Shown here one piece after another: positions 60,594 through 64,000 of a DNA stretch of 64,000 nt (its first letter is position 1; each line of letters begins with the position of its first letter). Location: NCBI GenBank assembly GCA_903832325.1, contig CAILBC010000012.1, positions 148,379 through 212,378 on the forward strand. The letters are read 5' to 3'. The position numbers and the translations under genes were made by a program. The stretch is from an uncultured Sphingomonadales bacterium (GTDB lineage Bacteria; Pseudomonadota; Alphaproteobacteria; Sphingomonadales; Sphingomonadaceae). The notes under the pieces were generated by a model that made no database searches, was not told where the DNA came from, and saw nothing but the letters and a program-made list of their open reading frames with translations.

Positions 60594-61031
60594 ATGCAAT
60601 TGCACGTCATCGCCCGGGGCAAGATTGGCCGTTCGCCCGAAGCCGAGCTGGTCGACCGCTATGCAAAGCGCCTGGCGACCGGCCCGATCGGCCCCTTGCG
60701 CGTGACGGAGCTGCCCGATCGTGGCGGCGCGATGCCGCCAGATCCGGCTGTGCTGTCGCGCACCGTGGTGCTGGATGAACGCGGCAAGTCGCTGGGTTCG
60801 GCCGATCTGGCGCGGGTGCTGGAACGCTGGCGCGACGATGGCGTGCGCGAGGTGCGGTTCCTGATCGGCGCGGCCGATGGGCATGATGCGGTGCTGCGCG
60901 ATCGCGCCGACTTGCTGCTGGGCTTTGGCACGATGACCTGGCCGCACATGCTGGCCCGCGCGATGCTGGCCGAACAATTGTGGCGCGCCGCCAGCATTCT
61001 GGCAGGCCATCCCTATCATCGCGAAGGCTGA
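60594..61031 (+). CDS. rlmH: 23S rRNA (pseudouridine1915-N3)-methyltransferase
   Basis: A 145-residue SPOUT methyltransferase acting on m3-pseudouridine 1915. LDERGKSLGSADLARVL, FLIGAADGHD and the C-terminal LAEQLWRAASILAGHPYHRE are diagnostic. A dimeric trefoil-knot enzyme. The stop is 7 nt before envC. Confidence 0.96.
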   Translation: MQLHVIARGKIGRSPEAELVDRYAKRLATGPIGPLRVTELPDRGGAMPPDPAVLSRTVVLDERGKSLGSADLARVLERWRDDGVREVRFLIGAADGHDAVLRDRADLLLGFGTMTWPHMLARAMLAEQLWRAASILAGHPYHREG

Positions 61032-61038
61032 CCGGACG

Positions 61039-62277
61039 ATGGCGCCCCCCCGATTGTGGCTGTTGCGGCTGGGTCCGGCATCGGCGTTGGCGCTGGCCGT
61101 TATCGCCGGAACCGCGATAGCGCTCGATCGTCCTTATGCCACCCGGTCAGAGGCCGGTGCCGCGCTCGATCAGGCCGCGCGCGCGCTGAACGATGCGCGC
61201 AGCCGCGCCGAACGGCTGGATCATGACGCCGCACTGGCCACGCAGGCCGCCGACCGTACCGCGCGCGATGCCGCCGCCACCGCCGCGCGCATTCAGCAGA
61301 CAGAGGCGGAAATCGGCCTGGCGCGCGTGCGCATCGCGGTGATCGATCGCGAACGGCAGGATCTGCGCGATCGCATCGCCCGGCGCGAACAGCCGCTGGT
61401 GCGGCTGACCGCCGCGTTGCAGATGATGGCGCGCCGCCCGCTGGCATTCAGCCTGATGCGCGCCGAATCGCTGCGCGAAACGGTGTGGCTGCGCGCCACG
61501 CTGGAAACCACCCTGCCCGAAGTCGCGCAGCGCACCGCATCGCTGCGGGCCGAAATCGTGCGTGGCCGGCAATTGCAGGATCAGGCCCGCGCAATGGCCG
61601 CCAGCCTGGCCCAAAGCGAGCGCGATCTCGGCGCGCGCCAGCGTGATCTGATCGCGCTGGAAAGCCGCCAGCGGATTGCTTCGCGCGCGGTATCGGGCAA
61701 TGCCAGCCGCGAGGCGGACCGTGTGCTTGCGCTGGCCGAACAGACGCGCGATCTGGGCTCGCTGGTGTCGCGGCTGGAATTCGATGACACGCTCGCCGGG
61801 CGGCTGGCCGCGTTGCCGGGCCCGGTTGCCCGGCCCGAAAACCGCAATCTTGCAAATGCCGGCACGGGGCGGCTGATGCTGGCCGCGCCGGCCAACGACG
61901 GGCCGCCGATGGCGCGGTTTGGCGGAATTCTGCCGGTGACCGGCCGGCTGCTCAGCGGGTTTGGTGAAACCGGCAGCACCGGGCCGCAGCGCGGCGTGCT
62001 GCTGGCCCCGGCCGGCGGCGCGCAGGCGGTGGCGCCGGCGGCGGGGCGCGTGGCCTTTGCCGGGCCCTATCGCGGTTATGGCCATATCGTGATCATCGCG
62101 CATGATGGCGGCTGGTCATCGCTGGTCACCGGGCTGGGCCGGCTGGATGTGACCGTGGGCGAAGCGGTGGTGCAGGGCGCGCCGATCGGCGTGGCCGAAC
62201 CGGGCCATCCCCAGGTCATGGTCGAATTGCGCAAGGACGGCACACCGGTCAATCCGATGGAATTCCTGCACCCCTGA
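61039..62277 (+). CDS. EnvC-like murein hydrolase activator (degenerate LytM domain)
   Basis: A 412-residue periplasmic protein with a signal-anchor (about 8-28) and a long coiled coil (about 35-240). The C-terminal LytM domain (about 300-412) lacks the zinc ligands: the HxxxD position reads RGVLLAP and the HxH position reads QVMVEL. This matches EnvC, which activates amidases rather than cutting peptidoglycan. ctpA follows 124 nt later, as in many Proteobacteria. Confidence 0.9.
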   Translation: MAPPRLWLLRLGPASALALAVIAGTAIALDRPYATRSEAGAALDQAARALNDARSRAERLDHDAALATQAADRTARDAAATAARIQQTEAEIGLARVRIAVIDRERQDLRDRIARREQPLVRLTAALQMMARRPLAFSLMRAESLRETVWLRATLETTLPEVAQRTASLRAEIVRGRQLQDQARAMAASLAQSERDLGARQRDLIALESRQRIASRAVSGNASREADRVLALAEQTRDLGSLVSRLEFDDTLAGRLAALPGPVARPENRNLANAGTGRLMLAAPANDGPPMARFGGILPVTGRLLSGFGETGSTGPQRGVLLAPAGGAQAVAPAAGRVAFAGPYRGYGHIVIIAHDGGWSSLVTGLGRLDVTVGEAVVQGAPIGVAEPGHPQVMVELRKDGTPVNPMEFLHP

Positions 62278-62401
62278 TGCTTTCGCGGCAAAGGCGCCAT
62301 GCCTGCCCCAATCGCCCATCTGGTATTCGCCGCGCTGCGCCGCTACATGCTGGGACAGGCGGTGCCACAGGGCCCGCGTCCAACCCGGTTGAAAGCTCCC
62401 A

Positions 62402-63736
62402 ATGGCGAAACGCCTCGATCTGTTCCTGCGCGCCACGGCCCTGGCCACTGCGATTGCGCTTGTTCCGGTGGCAACCGCCGGGCTCGCCGCGATCGATGCG
62501 CGCACCGGCCCCGAATTCGGCCGGCTGACCACGGTGTTTGAAAAGATCAAACAGGAATATGTCGAACCGGTCGATGATGACAAGCTGATCAAGGGCGCGA
62601 TCAACGGCATGTTGACCGCGATCGATCCGCACAGTTCCTATCTCGACGTGCGCGATTTCACCAATCTGCGCACGCTGACCGAAGGGTCCTATGGCGGGCT
62701 GGGGCTCAGCGTTTCGATGGAGGATGGCGCGGTCAAGGTGATCGCACCGACCAAGGGCAGCCCGGCGGACAAGGCCGGGGTAAAAGCGGGCGATTTCATC
62801 ACCCATATCAATGGCAAGCTGATCTATGGCGGATCGTTTGATGATGCGGTGGACCAGATGCGCGGCAATCCAGGCACCACGGTGCGGCTCACGCTCTATC
62901 GCCCGGGCCGCGATGATCCGATTGATCTGACCATCACGCGCCAGATCATCGAACTGCGCCCGGTCGATTACAAAGTGGTCAACGGGATCGGCGTGATTTC
63001 GGTATCCAGTTTCAGCGCCAACGCGGCAAGCCAGGTCAACGCTGCCTGGGCGAAAGTCAGGACCGAAACCGGTGGCCACCCGGCCGGCCTGATTCTCGAT
63101 CTGCGTGGCGATCCCGGCGGCCTGCTGGATGAAGCGCTGGCGCTGTCTGACCTGTTTCTGGAAAAAGGCGTGATCCTGTCGCAGCGCGGCCGTTATGCGC
63201 GCGATACCGAAACTTTTACCGCCACCCCCGGTGATATCGCGCGCGGGCTGCCGATCATCGTGCTGACCGATGAAGGTTCCGCCTCGGCATCGGAAATCGT
63301 TGCCGGCGCGCTGCAGGACCAGCACCGCGCGCTGATCATGGGCCAGCGCAGCTTTGGCAAGGGCAGCGTGCAGACGATCGTGCCGCTGGACAAAGGCACC
63401 GCGCTGAAACTGACCACGGCGCTGTGGTTCACGCCATCGGGCCGGTCGATCCAGGAAGGCGGGATCACCCCGGATATTGCCGTGCCCCAGATTTCCGACC
63501 CCGATCTGCGCAAGCGCGCGGCGCGCGCCGCGCGCGAAAGCGATCTGCGCGGCCATCTTGCCAACCAGATCAAGGATGACAAGGACCTGGAAAAGGATTC
63601 CGCCGCCGATCCGCGTTTCAAGATGACGCCGGAAGACCTGAAGGCCAAGGGGATCGACGATTTTCAGCTGTGGTATGCAGAACAGACGATCGGCCGCACC
63701 ACCCCGGCGGTGCTTGCCGCGCGCCGCCACGGCTAG
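62402..63736 (+). CDS. ctpA: Carboxy-terminal processing protease (S41 family)
   Basis: A 444-residue periplasmic serine protease. A signal peptide is followed by DPHSSYLD, then a PDZ domain (about 95-175: GGLGLSVSMEDG). The catalytic domain has LILDLRGDPGG, the nucleophile region GSASASEI (about 292-299) and Lys320 in SFGKGSVQT. The C-terminal tail is charged. CtpA-type proteases cleave or process cell-wall hydrolases and lipoproteins, consistent with its neighbour EnvC. Confidence 0.94.
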   Translation: MAKRLDLFLRATALATAIALVPVATAGLAAIDARTGPEFGRLTTVFEKIKQEYVEPVDDDKLIKGAINGMLTAIDPHSSYLDVRDFTNLRTLTEGSYGGLGLSVSMEDGAVKVIAPTKGSPADKAGVKAGDFITHINGKLIYGGSFDDAVDQMRGNPGTTVRLTLYRPGRDDPIDLTITRQIIELRPVDYKVVNGIGVISVSSFSANAASQVNAAWAKVRTETGGHPAGLILDLRGDPGGLLDEALALSDLFLEKGVILSQRGRYARDTETFTATPGDIARGLPIIVLTDEGSASASEIVAGALQDQHRALIMGQRSFGKGSVQTIVPLDKGTALKLTTALWFTPSGRSIQEGGITPDIAVPQISDPDLRKRAARAARESDLRGHLANQIKDDKDLEKDSAADPRFKMTPEDLKAKGIDDFQLWYAEQTIGRTTPAVLAARRHG

Positions 63737-63748
63737 AGCGCCGCGCCG

Positions 63749-64000
63749 ATGACGTCCGATACGCTGCCGCGCAGCTTTCGCCTGGCCCGCCTGCTGGCGC
63801 TGATCGTGCCCGCAGCGGCCATGGCCACCGCGCTGGTCGCGGAATACGGCTTTGCCCTGGCGCCGTGCGAAATGTGCTGGTGGCAGCGCTATGCGCATAT
63901 TGCCGCGCTGGTTCCCGCAATCGAGGCCTTTTTGGTACGCGATCGGCAGCGCGTGCAGATGTGCGTGGCGTTGGCCGTGCTGGGCATTGCCGCCAGCGGG
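63749..64000 (+). CDS. dsbB: Disulfide bond formation protein B, N-terminal part (cut by window end)
   Basis: The first 84 residues are open to the window edge and absent from the ORF track. After a hydrophobic helix (RLLALIVPAAAMATALVAEYG), the motif APCEMCWWQRYAH matches the DsbB CxxCxxQR signature that transfers electrons to quinone. It starts 12 nt after the ctpA stop, suggesting co-transcription. Confidence 0.85.
   Translation, partial: MTSDTLPRSFRLARLLALIVPAAAMATALVAEYGFALAPCEMCWWQRYAHIAALVPAIEAFLVRDRQRVQMCVALAVLGIAASG

Noticed and set aside
62299-62541. 80-residue ORF between envC and ctpA
   Set aside because: It overlaps the ctpA start in another frame and shows no recognisable similarity.
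1-64000. tRNA, rRNA, riboswitch, prophage or transposase genes
   Set aside because: I found no cloverleaf-like sequence, rRNA segment, phage gene or transposase motif by reading; a tRNAscan/Infernal run would be needed to be certain.

Overview
The window is a GC-rich alphaproteobacterial chromosome segment, most likely from a sphingomonad (Novosphingobium or a close relative). The pointers are the dense core-gene content, the short ATGA-type gene overlaps, the maf-aroE-coaE-dnaQ, rpe-heparinase-purH and proA-nadD-rsfS-rlmH-envC-ctpA runs, the DUF1465/DUF1013/DUF465/DUF1192 proteins that mark Alphaproteobacteria, and an incomplete nitrogen PTS (ptsN and ptsP). I saw no rRNA, tRNA, transposase, prophage or CRISPR array. 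The genus is inferred from remembered gene families, not from a database search.

Layout. 0-5.7 kb, plus strand: maf, aroE, coaE, dnaQ (epsilon), long-form hpf, ptsN, DUF1491 and a SleB-type cell-wall hydrolase, closed by a terminator. 5.7-11.1 kb, minus strand: rpe, a heparinase II/III-like protein, purH and a thioesterase. 11.5-16.2 kb: a DUF2141 protein, a D-2-hydroxyacid dehydrogenase, then an inositol module (nucleotidyltransferase, myo-inositol-1-phosphate synthase, CDP-alcohol phosphotransferase). 16.2-26.7 kb: an MFS carrier, a membrane protein, lipB, a small lipoprotein, a CitE-like lyase, an Old Yellow Enzyme, an EamA carrier, nadA, a metallo-beta-lactamase hydrolase, DUF1465 and two divergent DUF465 genes. 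26.9-35.7 kb, plus strand: ptsP, a RodZ-like protein, cpoB, tilS, ftsH and a quinone oxidoreductase. 35.7-45.8 kb: DUF3667, an M23 peptidase, hemB, an FkbM methyltransferase, a gamma-carbonic-anhydrase-like protein, DUF167, DUF1275, a truncated haemoglobin, an ATP-dependent DNA ligase and its partner exonuclease. 45.8-50.2 kb, minus strand: a tight three-gene unit (MFS carrier, ureidoglycolate-lyase-like protein, secreted CehA/McbA-type PHP metallohydrolase). 50.3-64 kb: YbjQ, clpA, DUF1192, a second quinone oxidoreductase, a DUF1013/TrcR regulator, bactofilin with an M23 peptidase, then proA, nadD, rsfS, rlmH, envC, ctpA and the start of dsbB.

Functional themes are cell-envelope construction and remodelling (two M23 peptidases, EnvC, CtpA, SleB, bactofilin, RodZ, CpoB, ClpA, FtsH), cofactor and nucleotide synthesis (coaE, nadA, nadD, lipB, hemB, purH) and DNA maintenance (dnaQ, ligase and exonuclease).

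The most unusual content is non-coding. Two arrays of a hairpin repeat lie directly upstream of purH and lipB, in the same polarity relative to the downstream gene. Their stems differ between arrays by paired, compensatory changes. A second dispersed hairpin repeat occurs at about 6.6 and 42.7 kb. Other points of interest are a tilS gene without a usable canonical start codon, the inositol module with an 18-bp palindrome in its divergent promoter region, and the CehA/McbA operon.
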